Positions 34,465 to 42,912 of a stretch of 64,000 bases of DNA are shown here, in pieces (position 1 is the first letter of the stretch; every line of letters begins with the position of its first letter). The stretch covers positions 372,001 to 436,000 of the forward strand of contig JAEWPV010000016.1 of assembly GCA_023460535.1 (NCBI GenBank), in the 5' to 3' direction. Below the pieces are notes generated by a model that searched no databases, was not told the origin of the DNA, and saw nothing but the letters and a program-made list of their open reading frames with translations. Position numbers and translations under genes: made by a program. This DNA is from Bacillota bacterium. Its GTDB lineage: Bacteria; Bacillota; Clostridia; Oscillospirales; Ruminococcaceae.

Positions 34465-35610
34465 TTAGTATACGATCGCTCCATATCGCGCGGCAATCTC
34501 CGCCAGGCGCTCAGGGGGAATAAAGCTCTGCGAATCCACAAGCGCACGCCCCTGATAATGCAGCAGCGCCTGTTCCAAAGAGGCTTCGTCGTCGCAATGC
34601 ACCAAGATGGGCAGGGTAGCCATATGGGCGTTTTCCGCCAACAGATGCGCGTCATCTACGCTTGTAACCGACACGGCAATGACGTCGGTACCGATGGTAT
34701 CCGCCGCCTCCATGAGCGCCTCGCTCATGTCTAGTGTGCAGGGTAACGCAGGGCTAATCTGAGGCGCGCGGGGAAGAAAGAACACCTCTTTATGGTTTGC
34801 GGCAAGCAGCTCGTCCTCAAACGATGCCTTTTGGGGCAGATGGTCGGCATAGTCCGCGCCCTGCACCACCGTCTTTACTGCGCGGATGTGTGACGGGTTA
34901 ACGCCGTTTCGTCCGCCGATAATCTGTGCGCCTGCCTGTAACAGCGTTACCGCTTCAAACGCAAAGCTCTGGGGCGAAAGATCGTACAGCTGGGGCAGAA
35001 CCGGGTTGGGGCAGCCCGCATCCATCCTCGCAATCAAGGGGATAGAGGTGTACGGATAGAGTCGCAAAAGGGAATCCACGAGCGGGGCGGCACCCCCCGG
35101 TGCGGTCACGCCAAAGGCGGCGGCGCCCAGACTTTCGGCCGCAATTAGTGCCGCAAGCACGTCGGCATCCCGCAGTACTGTCCGGCAGTCGTCGCCAATC
35201 GCCATTGCCGCAAATACCGGCAAAGAGAAGAAACGCGCGGCGAGCAGCGCCGCACGCAGGTCGGCAATGCTGGTGAATCCATCCAAATAAACAAACGAAA
35301 GCCCTTCATATACACGCAGCTTATCGCGGTAATAGGCAATCAGCCGTTCAAAGGTCGCGGTGCCAAACGGAACGATGTCGATGTCCGACAGCGGCACAAC
35401 TCCCCCAACGGGAACCCTGCCGTCCGCCGACGCGGTGACCTCCCGTACAAGTGCTTCCTCCGGGCAAGGAACCAGCACCGCGTCTGAACCGGCGGCGATA
35501 TATTCCGCCGTCAGTCGTGCCAGCTCACCGGGGTCAAGCGCACCTCGCTCGTCCCAGTCAATGATGGAATTGCCATCCAATAAAAACAGCCGTTTATCAG
35601 GTATCTCCAT
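34465..35610 (-). CDS. MetH-like homocysteine-methyltransferase-fold protein lacking zinc cysteines
   Basis: A 381-residue protein that follows the order of MetH: an N-terminal homocysteine S-methyltransferase-type barrel and then the first half of a pterin-binding-type barrel. GVTAPGGAA (about 168) stands where MetH has the zinc Cys in GVNC; IIGGRNGVNPSHIRAVK (about 228) where it has the GGCCGT pair. All three zinc cysteines are therefore missing. At the end, DSQSF then RYGAIVY match the MetH NSIS and YGAAVV strands and the protein stops there. Catalysis by the known mechanism is not possible; a regulatory or other role is inference. The start is uncertain (35610 or 35622). Confidence 0.65.
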   Translation of the reverse strand: MEIPDKRLFLLDGNSIIDWDERGALDPGELARLTAEYIAAGSDAVLVPCPEEALVREVTASADGRVPVGGVVPLSDIDIVPFGTATFERLIAYYRDKLRVYEGLSFVYLDGFTSIADLRAALLAARFFSLPVFAAMAIGDDCRTVLRDADVLAALIAAESLGAAAFGVTAPGGAAPLVDSLLRLYPYTSIPLIARMDAGCPNPVLPQLYDLSPQSFAFEAVTLLQAGAQIIGGRNGVNPSHIRAVKTVVQGADYADHLPQKASFEDELLAANHKEVFFLPRAPQISPALPCTLDMSEALMEAADTIGTDVIAVSVTSVDDAHLLAENAHMATLPILVHCDDEASLEQALLHYQGRALVDSQSFIPPERLAEIAARYGAIVY

Positions 35611-35690
35611 GTCGGTTACCATTACCTCCGTCGGCGGTTCTGGTCTGTGCCAAAACCCAGCCGTCACACAGTTAAACGATCACAACAGCG

Positions 35691-37385
35691 CTACATCGTT
35701 TCGGGCGCGGTTATCTTTAACAGCGCCAGCACGTTTTTTAGGGTGATGCGAACAGCAGAGCACAGGCTCAGGCGAGCCTGCATCAGCGGTTCGTCGTCGC
35801 TCTTTACACGGTGCGCGTTATAGAACTTATGGAACAGCGTGGCAAGATCCACGCAGTAGCGGGTCATACGGGCCGGGTCGTAGTTCTTGGCCGCCTCATC
35901 CACCTCGCCCGGTAGTTTTGCCAGGTGGCGAATCAGCTCCATCTCCTCACGGGAGGACAACTTGCAAAGCTCCTCGGGGGTGCAGGCACGTAACGTCGTA
36001 CCCTCCGCGCCGAGGTTTTTAAAGATACTGCAGATTCTTGCGTGCGCGTACTGTACGTAGTACACGGGGTTTTGTGCGCTCTGTTCTACTGCAAGGTCAA
36101 GGTCAAAATCAAAATGGCTGTTGGGCTCGCGCAGGTTAAAGTAAAAACGCGCCGCATCCACCGGCACCTCATCAAGCAGGTCGTTTAGCGTAATCGCCTT
36201 ACCGGTGCGCTTGCTCATGCGCACCACACTGCCGCCGCGCACCAGGCGAACCAGCTGCATCAGCACGATGTCCAGTCGGTCGCTGTCAATGCCAACGGCG
36301 GTCATAGCGCCTTTTAATCTGCCCACATGTCCGTGGTGGTCTGCGCCCCAGATGTTTATAACCTGGTCAAAGCCGCGTTCCACAAATTTGTTGTAGTGGT
36401 ATGCAATATCCGCAGCAAAATAGGTGGGAATGCCGTTGGCACGAACCAGAACGTCATCCTTTTCCGCGCCAAAGGCGGTAGCCTTATACCAAAGCGCGCC
36501 GTCCTTTTCGTAGGTATAGCCGTTTTGCTCCAGCAGCCGAAGAGTCTCCTCAATCTTGCTGGGCTTACCGCCGTGCAGAACGCTTTCGTAAAACCACACG
36601 TCGTAGTTTACCCGGTACTGCCCAAGGTCGTCTTTAAGTTTCTCTACATTACGGGGCAGCGCATACTCAATCAGTGCCTTTTTGCGCACATCTTCGTCGG
36701 TGTTTACATATCCGTCCGCGTGAATCGCGGCAAACTCCTTTGCGCGCTCCTTGATATCGTCGCCCTGATAGCCATCCTCGGGGAAATCGATGTTCTCCTT
36801 GTACAGCTGCAGATACCTAGCGCTCAGCGAGTTGGCAAACTTCTCAATCTGGTTGCCCGCATCGTTTACATAAAACTCTCTTGTCACATCAAAGCCCGCA
36901 TATTCCAGCACAGCCGCAAGGCAGTCGCCCAAAGCGCCGCCACGCGCGTTGCCCATATGCATGGGACCGGTGGGGTTTGCGGACACGAATTCCACCATGG
37001 TTTTTTTGCCTTTTCCGTAGTTGGTGTGTCCGTACCGCTCGTTCTCGTTAAGCACCGCCGCCACACTCTTAGCAAACCAGGACGCATCCAGAAAGAAGTT
37101 GATAAAGCCCGGTCCCGCAATCTCGCAGCGGGCAAACGAGGTGCCCTCCAACACGCAGTTGTTACAGATAATCTCCGCAATGCGCTTGGGCGGCAGGCGA
37201 AACGCACGCGCGCTTACCATTGCCGCGTTGGTCGCAAAGTCGCCGTGGGTTGTATCTGCGGGTATCTCTATCGTAAAGGCGGGCATTGATTCGGCAGGCA
37301 GGTCGTTTGCGGCGACCGCGCGTCCGATGGACGCAAGAAGAATATCCTTTAGCTCATTTTGAGCGGTTTTAATCAAATCGGCCAT
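35691..37385 (-). CDS. argS: Arginyl-tRNA synthetase
   Basis: A 564-residue class I arginyl-tRNA synthetase. It has the N-terminal Add-1 tRNA-recognition domain, the HIGH-like HMGNARGG after VSANPTGPM (about residue 130), the signature ERGFDQVINIWGADHHGH, a KMSKS counterpart RMSKRTGKAI, and the C-terminal DALR anticodon-binding domain ending in RITLKNVLALLKI. Length is normal. GGAAGGAA precedes the ATG. It follows DUF1934, murI and ddl on the minus strand. Confidence 0.97.
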   Translation of the reverse strand: MADLIKTAQNELKDILLASIGRAVAANDLPAESMPAFTIEIPADTTHGDFATNAAMVSARAFRLPPKRIAEIICNNCVLEGTSFARCEIAGPGFINFFLDASWFAKSVAAVLNENERYGHTNYGKGKKTMVEFVSANPTGPMHMGNARGGALGDCLAAVLEYAGFDVTREFYVNDAGNQIEKFANSLSARYLQLYKENIDFPEDGYQGDDIKERAKEFAAIHADGYVNTDEDVRKKALIEYALPRNVEKLKDDLGQYRVNYDVWFYESVLHGGKPSKIEETLRLLEQNGYTYEKDGALWYKATAFGAEKDDVLVRANGIPTYFAADIAYHYNKFVERGFDQVINIWGADHHGHVGRLKGAMTAVGIDSDRLDIVLMQLVRLVRGGSVVRMSKRTGKAITLNDLLDEVPVDAARFYFNLREPNSHFDFDLDLAVEQSAQNPVYYVQYAHARICSIFKNLGAEGTTLRACTPEELCKLSSREEMELIRHLAKLPGEVDEAAKNYDPARMTRYCVDLATLFHKFYNAHRVKSDDEPLMQARLSLCSAVRITLKNVLALLKITAPETM

Positions 37386-37475
37386 AGATGTGTTCCTTCC
37401 TTTCTGGGTGCTGCGCAGTACGGGCTATCAAACCACTTACGGTAAGTCCCAAAGCGCAGAACCTGTTTGAAAGAG

Positions 37476-37913
37476 TTACCTTTCAAACTTTTGACATTCC
37501 TTGATGTTGATGTATACCTCGTTTTCGCTGGCTAGGTTTGAGTTGATATCAAGCGAGTACTTAAAGCTAATATCGCCGCCGTTTTCGCTTAGGCTGTTTG
37601 TGATGCTTTCAGAAAACACCCCAATCATAATCTCGCCCTCGCCGGTGTCGTAGTGACACAGATGGCGTCTGCCTTTTTCAATAATCAACTCAGATCGGTT
37701 AGCGCCTCGTCGCTTTAGAACCACACTGTTGTCGCCCTCCACCTCCAGCATCGTCGTGGTTCCCGCAAAGCCGGTCGCCTCCGACTCTTTGTAGCAGATA
37801 ATCTGCTTGCCGTTTTTGGTGAACAGGTTGCCGAGTGTGGTCAGCTCCATCGTATCCGACTCACCGTCTATACTGGAGATTCCCTTAATAGAAATCAGTA
37901 CATCCTTTTTCAT
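37476..37913 (-). CDS. DUF1934 family beta-barrel protein
   Basis: A 145-residue protein of the DUF1934/YwiB family, predicted lipocalin-like beta barrel, function unknown. Seen: VLISIKGISSIDGESDTMELTTLG, then YKESEATGFAGTTTMLEV, and GGDISFKYSLDINSNL. It commonly precedes argS in Firmicutes, as here (90-bp gap). Three ATGs are possible (37913, 37925, 37955); the first begins the conserved part, and no start has an ideal RBS. Context gives no functional hint beyond linkage with cell-wall precursor genes. Confidence 0.85.
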   Translation of the reverse strand: MKKDVLISIKGISSIDGESDTMELTTLGNLFTKNGKQIICYKESEATGFAGTTTMLEVEGDNSVVLKRRGANRSELIIEKGRRHLCHYDTGEGEIMIGVFSESITNSLSENGGDISFKYSLDINSNLASENEVYINIKECQKFER

Positions 37914-37986
37914 AGCAAAGCCCATGCCTTTCCGGTTTTGTGCCCAGTTGCACAAACCAAATGATAATTCGTAAAGCCGGTACGGT

Positions 37987-38802
37987 TTAGTAATTCTCTA
38001 TGTCGATGATATGTACGTTCTCCTTGATGTGTCCCCCAAGAAAGCGCTCGGCGATGGCGGTAAAATCGTCCGCCTGGTCGCTGATGTAAAAGCTGGTTTC
38101 GCCCTCCTCCTCGCGTTCGCTCACAAGCCCCGTGGCCTTGAGCGATGCGGCGGCAAACCTTGCCGTTTCCTTGCCGGCGTCAATCAAGGTAATGTCCTCA
38201 CCCAGAATATCCGAAATGATGGGATATAAAAGCGGGTAGTGTGTGCAGCCGAGTATTACGGTGTCGAGCGTTTCATCCTTTAGCCCGAGCAGATACCCCT
38301 CTGCGACGAGTCGGGTAACAGGGTTATCTCGGTCGACAAACCCGTTTTCCACAAGCGGAACAAACAGCGGGCAGGCCTTACCCACCACACGGGCGTTTGG
38401 CTTAATGGAACGGATTGCCTTGCCGTAAGCGCCGCTGCGAACCGTTGCGGAGGTGCCGATGATGCCAATGCCGTCGCCGCGGTTTGCGGCGCATGCCGCC
38501 TGAGCAGCAGGACCCAGCACGCGGATGACCGGGATGTCGTACTCAGCCGCCATCTGGTCGGTTAGGATGGAGCTTACCGTGCCGCAGGCGATGATAATCA
38601 GCTTAACCTCATGTGTCAAAAGAAAGCGGATGTCCTGCCGCGCGTATTTTAGGATGGTTTCACGGCTGCGGCTGCCATAGGGCACGCGCGAGGTGTCGCC
38701 AAAATACACGATGTTTTCATGGGGCAGCAGCTGCTTTAGTTCCTTCACGGTGGTAAGCCCGCCAAGCCCCGAATCGAATACGCCGATGCTTCGATTATCC
38801 AT
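37987..38802 (-). CDS. murI: Glutamate racemase
   Basis: A 271-residue racemase producing D-glutamate for peptidoglycan. The two catalytic cysteines are in IACGTVSS (where the Thr position of CNTA is replaced by Gly) and ILGCTHYPLL. The N-terminus IGVFDSGLGGLTTVKEL and YFGDTSRVPYGSRS also define the family. GGAGGTAAGA precedes the ATG. It follows ddl by 51 bp, so two peptidoglycan-precursor genes sit together. The substitution in the first cysteine motif is worth noting but the catalytic Cys is kept. Confidence 0.95.
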   Translation of the reverse strand: MDNRSIGVFDSGLGGLTTVKELKQLLPHENIVYFGDTSRVPYGSRSRETILKYARQDIRFLLTHEVKLIIIACGTVSSILTDQMAAEYDIPVIRVLGPAAQAACAANRGDGIGIIGTSATVRSGAYGKAIRSIKPNARVVGKACPLFVPLVENGFVDRDNPVTRLVAEGYLLGLKDETLDTVILGCTHYPLLYPIISDILGEDITLIDAGKETARFAAASLKATGLVSEREEEGETSFYISDQADDFTAIAERFLGGHIKENVHIIDIENY

Positions 38803-38853
38803 TCTTACCTCCAGTCGCCACAGGGTCTGTTTTTAGTTAGTCCGTAGTTTAAA

Positions 38854-39927
38854 TCAAATCAAAAACTTACGCTCAAGCGCAAGCGTAATCAGCCGGTCAA
38901 TCAGCTCCGGGTAAGGGATGCCGTACGCCTCAAACAGCTTGGGATACATGCTGATGTGTGTGAACCCGGGGATGGTATTAATCTCGTTAAGCAGCACCGT
39001 GCCGTCCTTTTTTGCAAAGAAATCCACACGGGCAAGCCCTGTGCAGCACAGAGCGCGGTAGGTTTTTACCGCCATATCCCGTACGGTCTGTGCTGTTTTT
39101 TCATCGATGCGGGCGGGGATGTACAGGTCGGTGGTGTCGTCGATATACTTCGCATTGTAGTCGTAAAAAACCGCCTTGGGCGCAATCTCTCCCACCACCG
39201 ATGCAATGGGCGCGTCGTTACCGAGCACAGCGCACTCAATCTCCTGCCCGGCCACCGCCTGCTCCGCTATAATCTTTTTATCGTGCGGCAGCGCAAAAGT
39301 AATAGCCTGCCGTAAGCTTTGTTTATCAGTGGCGCGGCTTACGCCTACCGACGAGCCCGCGTTGGCGGGTTTAATAAACATAGGGTAGCCGAGTGCTTTA
39401 CTCAACCGTTGTTCCAGTGCGTCAAAGTCTTGCATGGCATCGGCGTAAAACCAGTCCCACGGTGTGCTGGCAATGCCGACGCCGTCTGTGGTAATGCGCG
39501 CAATTACCTTATCCATACACACGGCACTCGAAAGGGTGTCGCACCCCACAAACGGGATACCCGCCACAGTGAACAGGCCTTGCAGTGTGCCGTCCTCGCA
39601 GTTTTTACCATGAACAACGGGGAACACCGCGTCCAGACGGGTCATCGAAGCAGTGCCGTCGGGCGCAAGCTCCACAATGCCGTGCACCGAGCGGTCGGGG
39701 CTGATAAACGCGGGCGTAGTATGTCCCGATTCCAGCCACCGGTTTGCTCTAATATCCTCGATACCGCCGGAGTAGCGAAGCCAGCGTCCGTCCTTTGTTA
39801 CGCCCAGCATAACAACGTCATACTTTTGACGGTCGATGTGGTTAAGAACCGAGCATGCGCTGAGCAGCGATACCTCGTATTCGCTGGAAGCTCCGCCGAA
39901 CACAACCCCGATAGTAAGTCTTGACAA
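38854..39927 (-). CDS. ddl: D-alanine-D-alanine ligase
   Basis: A 357-residue ATP-grasp ligase joining two D-alanines for the peptidoglycan stem peptide. Motifs: VVFGGASSEYEVSLLSA, VHGKNCEDGTLQGLF, IKPANAGSSVGVSRA, ARVDFFAKKDGTVLLNEINTIPGFT. The Ser-Tyr-Ser and Glu residues of the active site are where expected, and the specificity region includes YDYNAKY rather than the D-lactate-type pattern. The start is a TTG with GGGAG upstream; no ATG is in a suitable place. It leads ddl-murI-DUF1934-argS-MetH-like. Confidence 0.94.
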   Translation of the reverse strand: MSRLTIGVVFGGASSEYEVSLLSACSVLNHIDRQKYDVVMLGVTKDGRWLRYSGGIEDIRANRWLESGHTTPAFISPDRSVHGIVELAPDGTASMTRLDAVFPVVHGKNCEDGTLQGLFTVAGIPFVGCDTLSSAVCMDKVIARITTDGVGIASTPWDWFYADAMQDFDALEQRLSKALGYPMFIKPANAGSSVGVSRATDKQSLRQAITFALPHDKKIIAEQAVAGQEIECAVLGNDAPIASVVGEIAPKAVFYDYNAKYIDDTTDLYIPARIDEKTAQTVRDMAVKTYRALCCTGLARVDFFAKKDGTVLLNEINTIPGFTHISMYPKLFEAYGIPYPELIDRLITLALERKFLI

Positions 39928-40319
39928 GATGCGTCACACTCCCGTATTATAAAGAATACCATACCTTATATTAATATTAAGCATATTTTACACATTTAAA
40001 AAGTAGTACGCAACGGCGGACAAAACCATTACCGCAACGACAAACAATACAGTTCATTCTAGCAAAATACAAGGGCAAAAGCAATATTTATTCGCTGTTT
40101 CATTAAAAAACCAATCGGCAAGGTCGTATACACGTAAACTTTGCTGTTGACTTATATTTTAAACTATGCTATATTTGTGATACCTCTAAAAGGGTTATTT
40201 TTTTTGCGCGCATTTTTATGCACCAAAAAATAGCCTGCGGCGACGCCGCACCACGGGGCCGTTGGGTCCTTTGTTTTTTCGAGGGAGGCAAAAAAATCCG
40301 TTTTATTGGAGGTGCCGAT
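39928..40319. other. Intergenic region upstream of ddl and rpmG
   Basis: A 392-bp divergent spacer. A -10-like TATAAT for ddl lies on the minus strand at 39946-39951, without a good -35. The rpmG promoter is at 40147-40175. A short GC-rich hairpin TGCGGC-GAC-GCCGCA occurs in the leader (40234-40248). Nothing else is evident. Confidence 0.4.
40147..40175 (+). promoter_or_regulatory. Promoter of rpmG-secE-nusG-rpl operon
   Basis: -35 TTGACT (40147-40152), 17-bp spacer, -10 TATATT (40170-40175). The leader to rpmG is about 135 nt. Confidence 0.75.
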
Positions 40320-40469
40320 ATGAGAGTTCGGGTTACCATGGCTTGCACCGAGTGCAAGCAGCGCAACTACAACACCATGAAGAACAAGAAGAACGACCCT
40401 GACAGACTGGAAATGAATAAGTATTGCCGGTTCTGCAAGAAACACACAGCCCACAAGGAAACCAAGTAA
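40320..40469 (+). CDS. rpmG: 50S ribosomal protein L33
   Basis: A 49-residue L33 of the cysteine-containing (zinc) type: TMACTECKQRNY and KYCRFCKKHTAHKETK supply two CxxC pairs. GGAGGT precedes the ATG; the upstream frame extension is not coding. It heads rpmG-secE-nusG-rplK-rplA, a standard bacterial order. The four-cysteine form implies zinc-replete growth; a zinc-free paralogue, if any, is outside the window. Confidence 0.97.
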   Translation: MRVRVTMACTECKQRNYNTMKNKKNDPDRLEMNKYCRFCKKHTAHKETK

Positions 40470-40491
40470 GGGAAGAACAGGAGGGGCCAAA

Positions 40492-40728
40492 ATGACCGCA
40501 AGTTCGGAAAAGAAAGAGCGCAAATTCAGTCCTGCACGTTTCTTCCAAAGGATAGCCCGCTTTTTCAGAGACATGCGCGGCGAAACGAAGAAAATCGTTT
40601 GGCCGACATGGAAGCAGCTTTGGAACAACACCCTTTTGGTGCTTGCCATCATGGTGGGCGCGGGAGTAATCATCTGGGTGCTCGACGTTGCGTTCGGTGC
40701 TTTGGTGAAGCTAGTCCTTGGTGCCTGA
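40492..40728 (+). CDS. secE: Preprotein translocase subunit SecE
   Basis: A 78-residue single-span subunit of the SecYEG translocon. The amphipathic segment FFRDMRGETKKIVWPTWKQ is the family signature, followed by one transmembrane helix (about residues 50-70). AGGAGG precedes the ATG. It sits 22 bp after rpmG and 26 bp before nusG, the usual order. Confidence 0.97.
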   Translation: MTASSEKKERKFSPARFFQRIARFFRDMRGETKKIVWPTWKQLWNNTLLVLAIMVGAGVIIWVLDVAFGALVKLVLGA

Positions 40729-40754
40729 TTTTAGCGTAGGCGGGAGGAAACACT

Positions 40755-41276
40755 ATGTCTGATGCCGCAAGGTGGTATGTTGTACACACCTATTCGGGTT
40801 ACGAGAACAAGGTTGCGGGCAACCTCGAAAAGATGGTTGAAAACCGCAGGCTGCAAGAACTGATTCAAGAAATCAGGGTTCCCACCGAAAAGGTCATTGA
40901 GTACAAGGATGAAAAAAAGCGCGAGGTAGAGCGCAAAATCTTTCCCGGATATGTTCTGGTAAAGATGATTATGGATGACGACTCCTGGTACGTTGTACGC
41001 AATATCCGTGGTGTCACCGGCTTTGTGGGTCCCGCATCCAAGCCCATCCCCTTAACCGAAGAGGAAGTCGCGGCGTTGGGTGTTGAGAAAAAGCAGATTG
41101 ATATCCGTTTTGCCGTTGGCGATTCCGTTCGTGTTACGAGCGGTCCGCTCGAAGGCTTTATCGGTACCGTCGAGATGATTGACGCCGACAAGAACAAGCT
41201 GCGTGTCATCGTTTCGATGTTCGGTCGTGAAACCCCCGCAGAGCTTGAGCTCGATTGGGCGGAGCCTGTGGAGTAA
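40755..41276 (+). CDS. nusG: Transcription antitermination factor NusG
   Basis: A 173-residue NusG that binds RNA polymerase and couples it to Rho or the ribosome. The NGN domain runs from RWYVVHTYSGYENKV to about residue 115 (KIFPGYVLVKM, VTGFVG), and the KOW domain is near 125-165 (GDSVRVTSGPLEGFIGTVEMID). Length is normal. AGGAGG precedes the ATG. Confidence 0.97.
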   Translation: MSDAARWYVVHTYSGYENKVAGNLEKMVENRRLQELIQEIRVPTEKVIEYKDEKKREVERKIFPGYVLVKMIMDDDSWYVVRNIRGVTGFVGPASKPIPLTEEEVAALGVEKKQIDIRFAVGDSVRVTSGPLEGFIGTVEMIDADKNKLRVIVSMFGRETPAELELDWAEPVE

Positions 41277-41403
41277 GTACCGCAGTCGGTTGTTTTTCAT
41301 CCGGGCAATTCGGGGTACGCCCGGCATAATAAAGGTTCCCCGGGTTTTCGCGCGGCGCAGTTGCCGTGCATGGGCGCGCTCCGCAAGGCGGGGTAAGCGT
41401 CCG

Positions 41404-41444
41404 GTGGGAGGAATAAAAATACTCTTTATTCCGTAAGCTACCAC
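41404..41444 (+). promoter_or_regulatory. Candidate L1-type leader structure before rplK
   Basis: An outer GTGG (41404-41407)/CCAC (41441-41444) stem, then a GA bulge, then an inner GGAATAAA (41410-41417)/TTTATTCC (41425-41432) stem. The asymmetric GTGGGAGG strand recalls ribosomal protein L1 targets. A similar structure precedes rplA. Autoregulation by L1 is inferred. Confidence 0.5.
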
Positions 41445-41465
41445 GTTATTTTGGAGGTGCAAAAA

Positions 41466-41891
41466 ATGGCTCAAAAGGTTGTGGGCTTTATTAAGCTCCA
41501 GATACCGGCCGGCAAGGCCACTCCGGCGCCGCCCGTTGGTCCTGCGCTGGGTCAGCACGGTGTCAACATTATGGCATTTACAAAGGAATTTAACGAGCGT
41601 ACGAAAAACGATGTGGGTCTGATTATCCCTGTCGTGATCTCCGTTTATGCCGACCGTTCTTTCAGCTTTGTAACCAAAACACCGCCGGCTGCTGTGCTTA
41701 TTAAAAAGGCATGCGGCATTGAAACGGCTTCGGGTGTGCCCAACAAAACCAAGGTTGCAAAGATTACCAGGGAGCAGATCAGAAAGATCGCTGAGCAGAA
41801 AATGCCCGATCTCAACGCCGCTAACGTTGATACCGCTATGAGCATGGTAGCGGGAACAGCCAGAAGCATGGGCGTTGAAGTCGTAGACTGA
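41466..41891 (+). CDS. rplK: 50S ribosomal protein L11
   Basis: A 141-residue L11, standard length. Seen: VVGFIKLQIPAGKATPAPPVGPALGQHGVN, the RNA- and thiostrepton-binding C-terminal domain with TKVAKITREQIRKIAEQKM, and the ending TARSMGVEVVD. GGAGGT precedes the ATG. It is 189 bp after nusG, and that gap holds the candidate L1-type leader. Confidence 0.98.
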   Translation: MAQKVVGFIKLQIPAGKATPAPPVGPALGQHGVNIMAFTKEFNERTKNDVGLIIPVVISVYADRSFSFVTKTPPAAVLIKKACGIETASGVPNKTKVAKITREQIRKIAEQKMPDLNAANVDTAMSMVAGTARSMGVEVVD

Positions 41892-41901
41892 TTGCTTCCG
41901 G

Positions 41902-41929
41902 GTGGGAGGAAATTTCCGCTATTAACCAC
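41902..41929 (+). promoter_or_regulatory. Candidate L1-type leader structure before rplA
   Basis: GTGG (41902-41905)/CCAC (41926-41929) around GAGGAAATTTCC. It repeats the GTGGGAGGAA strand seen before rplK, 8 bp upstream of the rplA RBS. L1 feedback control is inferred. Confidence 0.45.
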
Positions 41930-41949
41930 TCAATTAGGAGGAACATGAG

Positions 41950-42642
41950 ATGAAACACGGCAAGAATTATCAGGACAGCGCCAAGCTCGTCGACCGCACA
42001 AAGCTATACGACGCGCAGGAAGCGCTCGATTTATGTGTTAAGACCGCCAAGGCAAAGTTTGACGAAACCGTCGAGATCCATGTGCGTCTGGGTGTTGATT
42101 CCCGCCATGCCGACCAGCAGGTTCGCGGCGCGGTAGTACTGCCCAACGGTACCGGTAAAAAGGTGCGCGTACTGGTGTTTGCAAAGGGCGACAAGGCAGA
42201 CGACGCAACCAAAGCGGGTGCGGAGTTTGTAGGAGCCGAGGATCTGGCTGCTAAAATCCAGAACGAAGGCTGGACCGACTTTGACGTTGTTATCGCAAGC
42301 CCCGACATGATGGGCGTGGTAGGTCGTCTTGGTAAGGTGCTTGGTCCCCGCGGACTGATGCCAAACCCCAAGGCCGGCACCGTAACCCCCGATGTTGCCC
42401 GTGCGGTAACCGAGGCAAAGGCCGGTAAGATTGAATATCGTCTTGACAAAACAAACATCATCCACTGCCCCATCGGCAAGGCCTCTTTTGGCATTGAGAA
42501 GCTTAGCGAAAACTTTGATACCCTGATGGGTGCCATTGTAAAGGCTAAGCCCGCTGCGGCAAAGGGTCAGTATGTCAAGAGCTGCGTTATCGCCACCACC
42601 ATGGGCCCCGGCGTACGCATTAACCCCTCAAGGTTTGTCTGA
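41950..42642 (+). CDS. rplA: 50S ribosomal protein L1
   Basis: A 230-residue L1, normal length, forming the L1 stalk. The family signature PDMMGVVGRLGKVLGPRGLMPNPK is intact, as is KFDETVEIHVRLGVD near the N-terminus. GGAGG precedes the ATG. It is the usual autogenous repressor of rplK-rplA, and its mRNA leader carries a candidate binding structure. Confidence 0.98.
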   Translation: MKHGKNYQDSAKLVDRTKLYDAQEALDLCVKTAKAKFDETVEIHVRLGVDSRHADQQVRGAVVLPNGTGKKVRVLVFAKGDKADDATKAGAEFVGAEDLAAKIQNEGWTDFDVVIASPDMMGVVGRLGKVLGPRGLMPNPKAGTVTPDVARAVTEAKAGKIEYRLDKTNIIHCPIGKASFGIEKLSENFDTLMGAIVKAKPAAAKGQYVKSCVIATTMGPGVRINPSRFV

Positions 42643-42659
42643 TAACCCTTAAAAGGGTC

Positions 42660-42688
42660 TTGACTATTGCCTTATTAGGCTGTATAAT
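42660..42688 (+). promoter_or_regulatory. Promoter of rplJL
   Basis: -35 TTGACT (42660-42665), 17-bp spacer, -10 TATAAT (42683-42688). A near-consensus promoter just after rplA. Confidence 0.85.
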
Positions 42689-42695
42689 AATCACG

Positions 42696-42868
42696 TTGTC
42701 TTTTCCAAAGACAGCAGGCGCCTTTGGTTTTTTATTAAGACTTTAGGCATAATGGGTTAAATTCTCCCGCCTGCCGAGGAACAGCGATGAATTCTTGGTA
42801 TAGGCGGTACGCTTGTAGAGGATATTTCATTGCCCTTTCTTCCGGCTTACGGGGGAAAGGGCATTTTT
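42696..42868 (+). ncRNA. L10 leader with terminator hairpin
   Basis: The untranslated leader of rplJL has the hallmarks of the Firmicutes L10(L12)4-binding leader: CCTGCCGAGGAA near 42770 and, at 42831-42863, the terminator TGCCCTTTC/GAAAGGGCA followed by T5. Excess L10-L12 complex would bind the leader and favour termination, giving autogenous control. Identity by motif recall; coordinates approximate. Confidence 0.8.
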
Positions 42869-42912
42869 GTTGTGCAAGAATGCCTTTAAATATCTGGGAG
42901 GTGAACTTCAAG

